Below, one piece after another: positions 11,081-22,551 of a stretch of 64,000 nt of DNA (positions are counted from its first letter, which is position 1; the number at the start of each line of letters is the position of its first letter). A program made the position numbers and the translations under genes. Location: positions 1,111,934-1,175,933 of the forward strand of contig ML681971.1 of NCBI GenBank assembly GCA_007922195.1, written 5' to 3'. Source of the stretch: Podocnemis expansa. Taxonomy: Eukaryota; Chordata; Testudines; Podocnemididae. The notes under the pieces were generated by a model that was not told the origin of the DNA, searched no databases, and saw only the letters and a program-made list of their open reading frames with translations.

Positions 11081-11247
11081 CAGAGCTGTAACGCGATGTT
11101 TTGCAGCCCAGGGAGCATTCTGATCAGAACACGACCCTTCCCATTAGCAGTGCTTACAATCGGTGCTGCAAAGCAACCTCTTTAATAGAGCGGCTCTACT
11201 GAGGCCTAGGGCTTTGCCCCATTGGCTCTCCCATAGTTACAGCTTTG
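11081..11247 (+). mobile_element. hAT-like element, CAGAGCTGTAAC family, short form
   Basis: Starts CAGAGCTGTAACGCGATG and ends with the inverted form catagttacagctttg. Flanks CACAACAT and CACAGCAC agree at 6 of 8 positions, a decayed 8-bp duplication. Shares its interior (ctttaatagagcggctctac, tttgccccattggc) with 40272-40450. Confidence 0.75.
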
Positions 11248-11913
11248 CACAGCACCAAGCAAAACATCTGTCCCCTCCCCACCTCATCCTCTCTGTCACT
11301 TAAGACTGGAGCTGGCACCTGAACCCCCTGCTTAGTGAGTTCGGCTCAGTCATTCCAGCCAGTGACTAACTTGGTAACCCTGCATGTTAGTAGCTGACAA
11401 CTGAGGGGTGTGGGGCAATTGAGGGGTGGCCATGGGGGGGTATAGAGGGGTGCATAGGGAAATCCCTGCTTGGCCAAGTTTGGCAGCGGGAGAATGAGTT
11501 AATTTACAAAGATGAAAAGAGATTTTTTTAAAAAAAAATAATGCTGAACATTATCTTAGCTGGCCCAGCAGCAGTCGCAGTTATTTTTGGCCACAAAGCC
11601 TCTTAGGCAGCCTGGCATTTTCCATAGTTAGTTGCTATTTCTTAGTGAACCAAGCAATGCAAAAAGACATCTGGGCTTTCCCAAGGGTTCAGATATACAG
11701 ATGGAGCTTTGGCTGAGGTAATTTGGAGATTGAGCTGTAGGGGGCTGCTGTGCCCCATGTCACCCACAGTCATTGGTACCAGCCTCTCACTGCCTCTGTC
11801 ACTGGACCCAATTCACTATCATGGACATCCCTCTCACACCAAGAGGGGAGAATCTGAATAAAACTGTAACAGGCTCTGAGCTGATCCTGTTCACAATGGG
11901 ACGCAGCCACTAG

Positions 11914-12318
11914 CGGAGCTGTAACTAGGGCAGGGTGAATGGGACAAAGCTCCAGGTGCTGACTCTTAAAGGACACCGGCAGACCCTACCTGGCCCCAAA
12001 AAGGACTGTGCCTTTGGCAAAGGCACATTCCTCATGGAGCCAAGCAGGAGCTGAGGGACTTCCTCCCGCCCTGCCCCTAAACATGCCAGCTGCACTCTCT
12101 GTTGGGGGAGGCGTCCCACTGCGAGGCTCCTGGCTGCTCTTGCCCAACAGCGCGGGAAGCACCCTCCCTCCCGCCGAGTCTCTGGTCATGCTTGCCTGGT
12201 GGCAGGGAAAGCAACCCCCTTGCTACTGGGCCGGATTGGGGCGCGGGCCAGATCGAGGCCTGGGGGGCACCCTTGAGGCTGCCTGTGCAGGGCACTGGAA
12301 GCCCTAGTTATGGTTCTG
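11914..12318 (+). mobile_element. hAT-like element, CAGAGCTGTAAC family
   Basis: Starts cggagctgtaactagggc and ends cctagttatggttctg. Flanks GCCACTAG and GCTGCTAG agree at 6 of 8. The interior holds the family's small palindrome around gtgcctttggcaaaggcaca, also found near 17345 and 21232. Confidence 0.72.
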
Positions 12319-12532
12319 GCTGCTAGACAACAGCACTGTTGCTTATCAGTTCTGTGGACATAAAGGTAATGGTTGGGTCACAAGAGAGCTCCCATACTGT
12401 GTGATTAATAAGGCAGGTGAAACCTATGGCAACCCCAGGGCAGAGTAATACAACTGGTACTAGAAAGGCTCAAGTACTTTGAGGTCTCCTTCTTAATGTC
12501 ACATGATTCTGGTGGTGTGTGCAAAATCTCTC

Positions 12533-12610
12533 ATCAATCCAACTGAGTGTACAATGCACAATGCTGGACTAGAAGACCCTCTGAGATTCCTTCCAACTCT
12601 TATCTTCCCT
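12533..12610 (+). repeat. CR1 3' end fragment
   Basis: Shows the CR1 3' end text ctggactagaagaccctctg followed by agattccttccaactcttatcttc. Confidence 0.65.
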
Positions 12611-12689
12611 GATTACCCTTCAGCCCAGGAGACACAGAAGAACATTGCAATTGGCACTAATCACAGGCATTGATTATAATCATGAATTG

Positions 12690-12785
12690 TTGGGCCTGAT
12701 GCTGAATCACTGTGTGAAATTCTCAGGCCTGTGCTATGCAGGGGAGTCACCTGAGACAGCCTCTTCTGGCCTTAAATCCAGGAGC
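12690..12785 (+). repeat. CR1 3' end fragment
   Basis: Contains gtgaaattctcaggcctgtg, ctatgcaggggagtcac and cttctggccttaaatcc, the end of another CR1 subfamily. Confidence 0.6.
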
Positions 12786-13007
12786 TAGTTGTGAAGTCTA
12801 CAGAATTTGTTCAAAGTTGCACTGGATGCACAACGAGCCAGGGGGTTGTAATCCTGGCTCCAGTGAAGTCAGTGGCTGAACTTCCGTTGATAGCAATTGA
12901 ATCAGGGATTCACCCTTGATCCCACTCCAAAGAATTTAAAGTAAAATAAATGCATTTCTTCAGTATTTTCTCCAACACTTCCTCCCTATCCCACGGGGTT
13001 ATAGAGA

Positions 13008-13480
13008 GTGCGTGCGTACGTACGTGGGTGTGTGTGTGTGTGTTCATATTGCATGTGTCTACATAGATGTCTCTGGTGTGTGGTATATGCCTAGGTGTTT
13101 TGTGGGGGATGCATTTGTGTACATGTGCATAGATGGCTGCAGCTGAGGTTTGATATATGCCTGGATGACGCAAGGTGCTTATGTATAAGTGTGTGGCTAA
13201 ATACAACTTTCACCTGTGGTTATGCAATGTGTTTGGCTTGCTCTACACTAGGGAGTGTTGTTGATGATGCACCATGTGTGTATTGAGTATGGAGTTTTGT
13301 GTGTGTATGTGCACGCATGTGCACAGTTGATGTGTGTATCTGGGAGCAGTGTGAGCTGGGTGCATGGGTGCACAACGGGAGTGGGGTGTGCACAGACTGT
13401 GCATGCAGTGTTCAGTGTGCTATGCACTGGGAGTGTTGTGTGTCAGGGGAGTAGCATGCATATGACCAGTGCTTGATGCT
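13008..13480 (+). repeat. TG-rich degenerate microsatellite region
   Basis: A pure (tg)n core at about 13028-13041, preceded by cgtacgtacg, passes into about 450 bp of sequence rich in tgtgtg, tgcatg and gtgcac words. It looks like an old dinucleotide tract degraded by mutation. Confidence 0.6.
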
Positions 13481-14516
13481 CTGCCCTGCAAAGCTTTGCT
13501 GGATGCCCAGATAAGGTTTCTTCCCAGATCAGTACCTGGTCATGCTCTGTGCCAGGAACTTGGCCCCGTGCCAGCCTGGCCCAGGTCAGCCACGGTCAGC
13601 GAGATGAAGGAAGGCTGCTGACACCTCCCTTCAGAGCCAGGGTTCACAGAGATGGGTCATGCCCAGAGCCACATGAAACTTTAATCTCCATGCCCGAGGT
13701 GTCAGCACAGCCTTTGTCAGGCACCGTGGCAGATGACTCTGGAAGCAGGCTGAGCCAGGCTGTCAACCAACCTCTGGAGAGGAAGACATGTCCCTTTGTC
13801 ATGGCAGGGGAGCAAGGTGCCATTGCGCACAGAGAAGATAGAACCTCATCACCCTGGAGCCAGAGAACACACAACCCTGCTACCTCAGTGGCAAACCCAT
13901 GTGTTTTAATGACCAGTCTGTGGACTGGCACCAGTCCCAGAGATCTCCCTGACACTGTTAAGGAAGGTAGCAATCCATATTTTTTCCATGGGAAAACCTG
14001 CACAAAGTAAGATCAATTCACTCCAGATGTGCTGGGAAGGGCAGTGCCCACTCAGGGATGATATCACTGGGATCCAGATAAGTCTTCTGAGTTGAGAATT
14101 GCAGCTAGTTAGGGTCACAAGGCATGGTGGGGGCTGGGAATTCCCCTTGTCTGGAAGAAAACCATGGAAGCTGCTGGGGGAAAGACACATTTGAAAACCT
14201 GGCTGTTGTGTGTCCTGCCTAGCTTGTTGCCATAGCAACAGAGATAGACTATTATGGGACAACTTAGCCAGTATGGCTGGTGGTAGAGTAGTTGAATGAA
14301 CTCAGTCTGCATGTTCACAATGGGTTTTATGTCTCTCTGTGCCCCAGTCTACTGGTTCCTCTCTGAGTGCAGGTAACTTGTTCCATGCATCCAAACATAA
14401 CAATGGCTACTTCGTTTTGGTGCCTAAAGAACTGACCTTGTAAGGAGCAGGTGCTTACAACAGGAGCTTCTGGGGTCTCATTCCCTCACAGGGAACAAAC
14501 ATCTAAGGCTGTGTTC
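13481..14516. other. Intergenic, no recognised gene
   Basis: Overlapping reading frames of up to about 150 codons occur on both strands, but none shows a domain, splice context or codon pattern of a gene. Confidence 0.4.
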
Positions 14517-15310
14517 ACACAGCCCTCTTATTTCAAAACAACAGAGGTTGTTTCAAAATAAGATTTAGGCTGTTCACACGACACGCGGTTTTCGAAACAA
14601 CGGAAGCCGTTGTTTCGAAACAACCACGTTGTTTCGAAACAAGTTAAACCTAGTCCGTGGGCGAAACAACGTTGTTTCACCACGGTTGTTTCGAAACAAC
14701 GCCGTGCGAACGTGTTGTTTCGGAACAAGATGTTCCGAAACAACAGTTCAAGGCGTGCCCCCTCAGCACCCTGGCCAGGGGACACCCCTCAGCACCCTGG
14801 CTAGGGTGCTGAGGGGTGTNNNNNNNNNNNNNNNNNNNNNNNNNNNNNNNNNNNNNNNNNNNNNNNNNNNNNNNNNNNNNNNNNNNNNNNNNNNNNNNNN
14901 NNNNNNNNNNNNNNNNNNNNNNNNNNNNNNNNNNNNNNNNNNNNNNNNNNNNNNNNNNNNNNNNNNNNNNNNNNNNNNNNNNNNNNNNNNNNNNNNNNNN
15001 NNNNNNNNNNNNNNNNNNNNNNNNNNNNNNNNNNNNNNNNNNNNNNNNNNNNNNNNNNNNNNNNNNNNNNNNNNNNNNNNNNNNNNNNNNNNNNNNNNNN
15101 NNNNNNNNNNNNNNNNNNNNNNNNNNNNNNNNNNNNNNNNNNNNNNNNNNNNNNNNNNNNNNNNNNNNNNNNNNNNNNNNNNNNNNNNNNNNNNNNNNNN
15201 NNNNNNNNNNNNNNNNNNNGAAATAAGGTGTTTCGAAATAAGCGTTATTTTGATATACGGTTGTTGCGAAACAACCATATCAAAATAACTGGCTGTGTGA
15301 GAACACAGCC
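14517..15310 (+). mobile_element. TTCGAA-rich palindromic element, interrupted by an assembly gap
   Basis: Starts ggctgtgttcacacagcc and ends gaacacagcc, flanked by a 3-bp duplication TAA (14514-14516 and 15311-15313), as in PIF/Harbinger elements. The left arm repeats tttcgaaacaac palindromes, then enters a GC-rich core with cagcaccctgg / ctagggtgctgag, which is also present in the copy at 23690. The core is lost in the gap. Confidence 0.8.
14820..15219. other. Assembly gap of 400 N
   Basis: Exactly 400 N, a round number suggesting a placeholder. It lies in the centre of a palindromic element, where hairpins commonly break assembly. Confidence 0.99.
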
Positions 15311-15312
15311 TA

Positions 15313-15897
15313 AGAGTCCCAGAGCACTTTATTACTTTGAAGTGTCCTCCAACGAGATGAGACATCTCAGTAGAGCCAAAAGGCTGTACTGAAGCATGGG
15401 AGCAGGAACAAGGGCCAGGCAAGTACATCTTGGTGTGGTCTTGGCCCCCCACTGCTCTCGAGATTATAGGACAAACTAAGCCTGGCCTTGGGGAAACGTG
15501 GTTGCCTCTCAGGCAATGATTTTTGAGTCTCGCAGCAGCATTGCCAGGTAATTAAGTAAATTAGTAATTAAATGACCTCTGCCTGCTGGGGGAGCAGATT
15601 CCAAGGTTTTAGGCCAAGTAATCCCATGGCATCTGCCCCAGCGTCTGTCACAGCCCTACCACTGGGTTTAATGTTTGCTCCTTTAACCTCACTGCAGGCA
15701 GGTTCCAGCTCACTGCTCTGCAGCCTCCAGCCACTTTCCTGAGCAGGCTGTGCACCCTTTGGGAATGCCCAGGGCACTAGGGGTACAACCTGGTCTTCAA
15801 GCAGCAGGGTGAAGGCTATCTCACATCTAGGGCTCTCACAGCATAGAGAGAACATGAAGACAGCTAGGTCAGAGCTTTCACAGGGAAGTCTGAGAAC
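15313..15897. other. Intergenic, no recognised feature
   Basis: No gene, RNA or repeat family recognised. Confidence 0.4.
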
Positions 15898-15899
15898 GG

Positions 15900-17013
15900 T
15901 GGGTTACCTGTAGTAACCATCCTTCTTTTAGATGGGCCGCTTACGTACATTCAGTTACAGGTGTCCAAGTGCTGCAGCGCACGGTTGGCCAGAAAGCTTT
16001 TGCCCTAGTCTGTCAGAGCAGGGTCAGAGGCCAATGCCCCCTCAGTGCCATGTATGCGGCTATATATATAACCCTGACCCTTTTCGCCAACTCTGAGTAG
16101 TAGGGATGGAGGGAGGGATCTGAATGTATGTGAGCAGTTCATCTAGAAGAAGGATGTTTACTACAGGTAACTCATCGTTCGTCTTTGAGCGCTGCTCACA
16201 TCATTCAGTTACAGGTGACAGCTAGCCATACTCAAGATGGTGGGCAGAGTTACAGCTTACCCACTTTGAGCACTACTCTGCCCAACGCAGCATCATCTTG
16301 TGCCTGCTGGACAATTGCGTAGTGTGCCATAAATATACACACTGATGACCCTGTTTCTGCTCTGTAGATCTCCTGGATCGGGACCTGTGCAAGGAAGGCC
16401 ATTGAAGATGCATGTGCTCTCGATGAGTGTGCTCTGATCCTCCCAGGGAGGGGTGTATTTGATCTTTTATAGCAGTCGTGAATACAGCTCACTCTTCAAG
16501 CTGAAATACACTGAGTTGTCACTGGCCGAGTTCTTTTACATTCTGCAACTGTGACAAACAGGTGCAAGGTCTTGTGGAAGCGGCATGTACATTCTACATA
16601 GATCAGGAGGGCTCTCCTGACATCTAACGTGTGCCATTTTTCTCTGGTTCTCTATAACCTGAGGATACGGGAAGAACACCGGGAGACAGATGTCCTGGTT
16701 AAGGTGGAAAGGAGAGGCCGGCTTGGGAAGAAAAGCTGGGTGTGGGCGGCGAACCACCTTGTCCGTAAAGAACCTTATGTATGGAGGTCCTAAGGAGAGG
16801 ACCTTCAGCTCCACCACTCGTCTAGCTGAGGTTATGGCTACCAGGAAGGCCACCTTCCAGGATAGAACCAAAGGAGTGCAGGAATCTAGCAGTTCATAGG
16901 GTGGTTCTTTTAAGGCATGAAGCACCACGTTCAAGTTCCACTGTGGGGTAGGATCTCTGGGTTGTGGGTAGATCCCCTCAACCCCTTTTAGGAGCCTCCT
17001 CTTCCAGACAGCC
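15900..17013 (-). mobile_element. Second DIRS element, terminal 3' fragment
   Basis: Left terminus (about 15900-16080), internal complementary region (about 16121-16215) and a tyrosine-recombinase relic, in the same order as the copy at 4443. The recombinase is read on the minus strand: AHSSRAHASSMAF near 16380-16440 (the Thr of HSTR is Ser here) and VAFLVAITSARRVVELKVL near 16790-16850. It is cut at about 17013, where a hAT-like element follows. It lacks the MITE found in the first copy and so shows the uninterrupted terminus. Confidence 0.88.
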
Positions 17014-17459
17014 AGGGCTGGGCAGTGGGTACCTCCCCCATCGGATGGCCAACAAGTGAAGCCAATCAGCCAGCCAGGGTTGGGTGGGTGCCTTCCCCAC
17101 CAGCCAAGTGAAGACCCCACCCAGCCGGCCATTGGCTTTCCCATCCCGGTGGTGCCCCACGGGGTGCCCGTTCCTTTCCCCTACCTGGCTGCAGGTCCCT
17201 GGGGCTGGGGCTGCTGGCCACATGGGTGGCCAGAGGCTTCTTTTCCCTCCCCACTCCTCCCCCAGCATGCACCTGACCAGACCTAGCATGCAGGGGGCAG
17301 GCCTGGAGATGACCTCCACCAGCCCCAGCCTGGCTCCTAGAGGAATGTGCCTTCGGCAAAGGCACATACCTCTTCAGGGCCAGGTAGGGTCTTCTGGCGT
17401 CCTCTAAAAATCGGCACCTGGGGCTTTGCCTCATTGGCCCCACCCTAGTTACAGCCCTA
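17014..17459 (-). mobile_element. hAT-like element, CAGAGCTGTAAC family, truncated
   Basis: The right end caccctagttacagccct matches the family terminus. The interior is the reverse complement of much of 21138-21772 (gcatgtacctgacc-like block, ctggccacatgggtggccag). The other end is missing where it abuts the DIRS fragment, and no target duplication can be read. Confidence 0.6.
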
Positions 17460-18689
17460 CTTTTGACTGTAAGGTCTAGGCTCTGAAAGCAGGTGTTGTC
17501 ATGCACAGCAATTCTGGACACTGTGACAAACTGGAGACTCTGGGTACATATGCATTGCAACCTTCTTTCCCCCCTCCCCCCAGCATTGCATCTCAGGGAC
17601 TGAGACTTGGGCTCCCAGATCTCTGCTCCAGGGCTAAAATTAGCAGTGATCGAGGCTTGGAGACCCACCCCTATACCCCCATTTCAGTGTGCAGGAGCTA
17701 GCCTAAACCCAACCTTCTAAATGGCTGTTAGTCTCATGGTGCAAGTTTTGTGAGCCTGAGTCAGTTGACCTGGCCCTGAGATGTGCTGCTATGGATTGCA
17801 GTGTAGACTTACCCTTGCAGGTCTCAGTCCAGCCTTTTGAAGGAACTGTCCCACCACAGATGGCAGAATGTAAGTCTCTGGCCATAACGCCCCCCCTCTT
17901 CGCCTCCCATTCAAATCTACTCTATAATATAGACTGAACAACAAACTGGGGGCAGTTCATGTGATCCTCACAAAGTGTTTAGTGATGAGCATGGCTGTGC
18001 TAGAAAGCTTCCAGGTCCAATGGTCTTGGGACTCCTGCTAAGAAGAGGGGCTCACCCAGCTCAGATTTCTTGCCATGCCAAGCTGTGGCAGCCGATGAGG
18101 AGGATCTTTCAGGAGCCCTTCCAGAAGGAGCAAGTTTGTTCAGCCAGATGGTCAGAACTTAAATTGGCATTCATGGAACAATCGCAGTTCAATGCAATCA
18201 GTACAACAGCACCTCTGCTGGGGGGTGGAAAATGGAAAACATGATTAACACCAGCACAGAGAGACCTGGACCATCTGGCTTCCCCACCCAGGTGTCTGTG
18301 GTATATACTGAATCAGGGCTGCATCTCTGGAAACATCCTGGATTTGAGCAGTGTCACATGGCACACTGCTGGTATTTAACCCAACTCTGTATCCTCTGGC
18401 TTCTTCCAAAAAGGTTTTGGCACCTAACTCCATAGACAACTCCTAGTTATGAACTTTCAGCAGAGCCAGTCACTCCTCTGAGGCCTGGACACAGGTTCCT
18501 GGCTTTGTCAGACAGCAACCTGAGCACCCAGTTGTCTCTTTGGCATCTCCCTTGGATTGCTTAAGTGAGAAGCTGCCTAGCTTGGATTGGCTTTTGTGGA
18601 TCATGTTCTAAGGCGCCTGTCTCTCCCTATTCCTCATACAAGACCCACGGTGCCTCTCTCAGGTGTTCAGAATCATAACGTGGTCCTCA
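17460..18689. other. Intergenic, no recognised feature
   Basis: Mixed-composition sequence with short reading frames only. Confidence 0.4.
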
Positions 18690-18840
18690 GATTTTGTAGA
18701 TGTCTAAAGATTAGATGTTGCCTTGACACCTAAAGTGACTTCATCTCTGTGCATCAGCTTCCCATACGTACCATGGGGATATGAGCCTCACTCTGTGTTC
18801 AGGGTACTGTAGGCATAAATATGATAAGGGCTGTGAGGTA
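18690..18840 (+). repeat. MIR-like SINE relic
   Basis: Order of words fits the MIR 3' half: acttcatctctgtgcatcag, cttcccatacgtaccatggg, gatatgagcctcac, then tgtaggcataaatatgataa. Confidence 0.5.
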
Positions 18841-19162
18841 CTCAGGTTGGTATGATAAGTCCCCAAGAAACACATGGAAACTTACCCCCCCAGGGACTGA
18901 GCATGGGCATTGGAAACAAATTTTTCCATTGGCAGAAGGTCCATGGAGCAATAACACCAGCCTTCAGTTCATAATATAGATCATGGTTCACTGCCATGGT
19001 TCTTCACACTGGTCTGTCCTGACTGGTCAGCATTGCAGCAGCTATTTTGAGTATTCTCAACTACATTCAGCCACATGGATGTTTCATAACATGGACATGC
19101 TCACTGTCCTCATTTTCTAGCAGATGAAACAGGAACACACAAGTTAGGGGATTTATACTCAG

Positions 19163-19270
19163 ACTTATAGAACTATAGGGCTGGAAAAGACCTCCACAGA
19201 TCATCTAGTCCACTTCCCTGGGCAAAGTCAGGATTAAGCATACCTAGAGCATCCCTGACAACTTCCAGTG
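19163..19270 (-). repeat. CR1 3' end fragment
   Basis: The plus strand reads tatagaactatagggctgga, aaagacctccacagatcatc and tagtccacttccctgggc, the reverse complement of a CR1 end. Confidence 0.75.
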
Positions 19271-19319
19271 TCTGCTACATAGCATGACAATGGCGGGGAA
19301 CAAATATTTAATAATGGGC

Positions 19320-20050
19320 TCTTCAACTTAGTAGAGAAAGGTCTTAACCTGGCTGGCTGGTGAAACGACAAATTCAGATTTCCTGTTAACAATGAAGTGT
19401 AACAATGAGGGGAACTAGCCATTGGAACAACTTACCAAGAAACCTGATGGATTCTCAAAGAGTAAGGTCAGAAGGGACACTCATGATCATGAAGTCTGAT
19501 CCCCTGCACACTGCAAGCCACACAACCCCACACTCCAGTAATAGACCCCTCACCTCTGGTAGCGTTCCTGAAGTCTTCAAATCATGATATAAAGACAACA
19601 AATTACAAAGAGTCCACCATTTACACTAGTTTTAACCTGCAAGTGACCCGTGCTTCAGAGGAAGGCAAAAAGACACCCATGGTCTCTGCCAATCCAATCT
19701 AGAGAAAAATTCCTTCCCAAGCCCAAATATGGCAATCAGTTAGACCCTGAGCATATAAGTAAGACCCAGCAGTCAGACACCTGGGAAAGAGTTCTCTGGA
19801 GCAAATCAGTGCCCTTTGCATCTAGCATCCCATCAGCAGTAGCTGGCGATATTTGCTACTAGCAGTTGCAGATCATTTAGGTCTGAAGTTTTGCCCTTCC
19901 TATTGATGATATTCCATCACTGACCATTTTAAAATCAAAGATAGTTGTTTAAAAGATAAGATCTAGGAATTATCTGGGAAGAGAGCTGTGGCTTGTGTTA
20001 TGCAACCAGTCAAACTAGGGGATTACAATGATTCCTGTTGACTGTGGCAT
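19320..20050 (+). repeat. CR1 3' region interrupted by another CR1
   Basis: Two halves of one CR1 tail: 19320-19458 (ccattggaacaacttaccaa then gatggattctc) and about 19911-20050 (ccatcactgaccattttaaa then gatctaggaattatctggg and gtgttatgcaaccagtc). Together they follow normal CR1 order, so the DNA between them is a later insertion. Confidence 0.7.
19459..19895 (-). repeat. CR1 fragment inserted into an older CR1
   Basis: The plus strand begins taaggtcagaagggacactc, the reverse complement of a CR1 end, and parallels 34527-34863 (ccaaatatggcaatcagtta, ctgagcatataagtaagacc). It splits the plus-strand CR1 at 19320-20050. Confidence 0.7.
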
Positions 20051-21137
20051 CTCTGAGGTTGGAGGACAATCCAGCGCTCTTGACTCCTTGGCCCAGGGGT
20101 CTCACTCCTTCCTAAACATGGACATGGCTTACATGGCAAAATCTGCCTCAGTCCCAAATACAGATGGCCACAAAGCAGCACAACCATGTGTATGTCAGAG
20201 ACACTAATGACATTGCATGGTTGAGAGTAAAGGCAAAACTGAGGAGGTAAGCATGACACCTCCGGTCTCCATTCTCTCCCCTCCCCCTCCCCCAGCACAG
20301 TTCATGTCCTGTACCCAGTCTGGTTTAGCCACCCTCCAAACAGACCCTCCTCCACTCTCCTGTGCCACCAGATTGCAGCAGTTTGCACTCCCCTCAAATG
20401 GTGTTAAGTAAATGATTTGGGGCTGCCAATATTTTTTTAATTATTGGATTTTCTCTGCATGATGATGATTGGCCTGCTAACAGATGGTTAGCCCAGCTAA
20501 TCCCCTGGTACCCTCATGGCCCCCCCAGCCCAAGGCTCCCTCCAGAGCTGGCTTTGGCCTGACGCAGAGGAGGTTAGATCAGCCAGGCACTAAATTAGCC
20601 AAGTCAGCATACAGTGCTGGAGAGCCATAAGCCCCAGCACTGGCCCATCAGGCTGCTCTGACTGCTGCTCTGGGGTCCTCCCCTTACCTGCTGGCTTCTC
20701 AAGTCTGCAGCAGGGTCAGCAAGGCAGCCCATGTTCCACCGCAGGTAGATGGGGGCCACACAGGGTACCTCTGACAAACAGGGCTGTGGAAAAAGGCTGC
20801 CCACCTGGCCCGGGAGGGTGTATACACCTAAAGGGCTGGACTCCTGGCTGCTTGTCCTGGTGCCTCTGAGTGACCAGTTTATCTTCAGCCCAGGTAAAAG
20901 CTCCTCTACTACTGACAGAGGTAGGAGTACCACCGCTTCCACCTGCCATAGCAGGAATCTGCATCTCCAGAGCAGTACATGCTCAGCACTGGCTCCCAGG
21001 GCCAGCAAGGAGTGAGCAGTGCCACCATTTGGAATGGGATGGGTTGTTATTAGATGGTTACTGTGGAAGGAGGCAGCAGCGGGAGACAGGAACAAGGCAT
21101 GTTCAAAAAGGCAGGGGCCCATAAACAGAAGAGGGCT
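20051..21137. other. Intergenic, no recognised gene
   Basis: Reading frames of up to about 200 codons lie on the minus strand (20604-21200), but they show no domain and overlap frames on the other strand. Confidence 0.4.
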
Positions 21138-21772
21138 CAGGACTGTTACTAGGGCAAGGCAAATGGGGCAAAGCCCTGGGAGCCAAATTTTAAAGGGCAC
21201 CAGACTGACCCTACTGGCCTTGAAGAGGAATGTGCCTTTGCAAAAGGCACGTACCTTTGAGAAGTAGGCTGGGACTAGGGAAGTTCATCTACCGGCGGGT
21301 TCTGCCCCTGAGCATACTAGGTCAGGTACATGCTGGGGGGGAAGCCACCTCTGGCCACACCATAAGGCCAGCAGCTCCTTCCTCCTGGGACCCACAGCCA
21401 GTAAGGGAAAGGAGTGGGTACCCTGGCCCCTGGGAACTGACCTGGATGGGAAAGCTGGTGGCTGAGTTGGCAGGCAGGTGGATGGATAGGGACTCAGCTT
21501 GGCCGGTGGGGAAGCCAGCTTGACCAGTGTCAGCTTGGTCAGCGGGGGAGGCACCCGCTTGGCCCTGGTTGGCCGGCTGGCTATGTTGGCTGGCTGGCAG
21601 GGGAGGACCCCCTAGCCCAGGCTGCACTTGCCATGCAGTGGGAAAGACACCTACCTGGCCAGGGGACTGGGGCCAGATCCGGCTCCCCATCACCAGGTCA
21701 GATCAGGTTGGGGGGGGGGGGCACCTTTGGGGCTGTTTGCCCTGGGTGCCAGAAGACATAGTTGCAGCCTTG
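21138..21772 (+). mobile_element. hAT-like element, CAGAGCTGTAAC family, long form
   Basis: Starts caggactgttactagggc and ends acatagttgcagccttg; flanks AGAGGGCT and ACAGGGCT agree at 7 of 8. It carries the family block aatggggcaaagccctggg and the gtgcctttgcaaaaggcac palindrome. A G run lies at about 21712-21720. Confidence 0.75.
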
Positions 21773-22319
21773 ACAGGGCTAGTGCTGGTGAGGCCCACGG
21801 GGGAAACTGAAGTTTGGTCTACACTGAAAACTCACATCAGCCTAGTGGCAGCTCTCAGAACTCTGAAAAACCCACACCTCAACGTATGTAGCCATGTCAA
21901 TGTCACCCCAGGGTAGAGCCTAACTCCACCATTGGGAAGCTGGAGTGCCAAGGTCCACAGGGACCCCCTCCAGTGCTGCTGGATCTAGCACACTACAGCA
22001 CTTCAGCTGAGTGGCTGAAGCATTTTTAGTGTAGATGAGCAGTGAGTTACTGGGGCTCAAACAGCAATGCCAGAGGTGGGTGAGGCCAGCCCTATGGGAC
22101 ATGAGTGAAGCAGCCCATGCAGCCAGCTTCCCTGGCACATGAGCAACTGGAAGCAAGTGGGTCTGATTGTCCCCAGTGTTATCTGGGATTCTGTCAACCC
22201 AAAGCTCATGGTAATTTCTACTTGTGGGATGTGGTGTCAAGAAATAAGGCAAATGGAGAAACAGTTATCCAGCTGATAGAGGGACTGGTAGAAACAGGAT
22301 AACACAACAGTATCCTTAC

Positions 22320-22551
22320 CAGGGGCGTCGCTGGCGCTGGGCACTCCGGGGCCATGGCGGCCCCATCCCTGGCCGGGGATGCAGGGCCTGGCCTCCCGTG
22401 GCCGCGGCAGCCCCATCTCCGGCTGGGGATGCGGGGCCTGGCTGCCATGGCGGAGCCTGGCCCTGTCCCCGGCCAGGGGGCGGGGCCTGCAGGTTGGCGG
22501 CGGGGCCTGGGCCCGTGCCCCGGGTCCCTCCCCCAGCCAGCAACGCCCCTG
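22320..22551 (+). mobile_element. GC-rich hAT-like non-autonomous element, copy 2
   Basis: Inverted ends CAGGGGCGTCGCTGG and CCAGCAACGCCCCTG (one mismatch), with 8-bp flanks ATCCTTAC and ACCCTTAC (7 of 8). The interior repeats ggccggggatgcagggcctg-type units. The cleanest copy of the family in the window. Confidence 0.88.

Noticed and set aside
13549..14010. 153-codon plus-strand frame
   Set aside because: Overlapped by frames on the other strand and without domain, conserved motif or splice context.
20604..21200. 198-codon minus-strand frame with a signal-peptide-like start
   Set aside because: Hydrophobic stretch but no recognisable domain; overlapping frames on both strands suggest chance.
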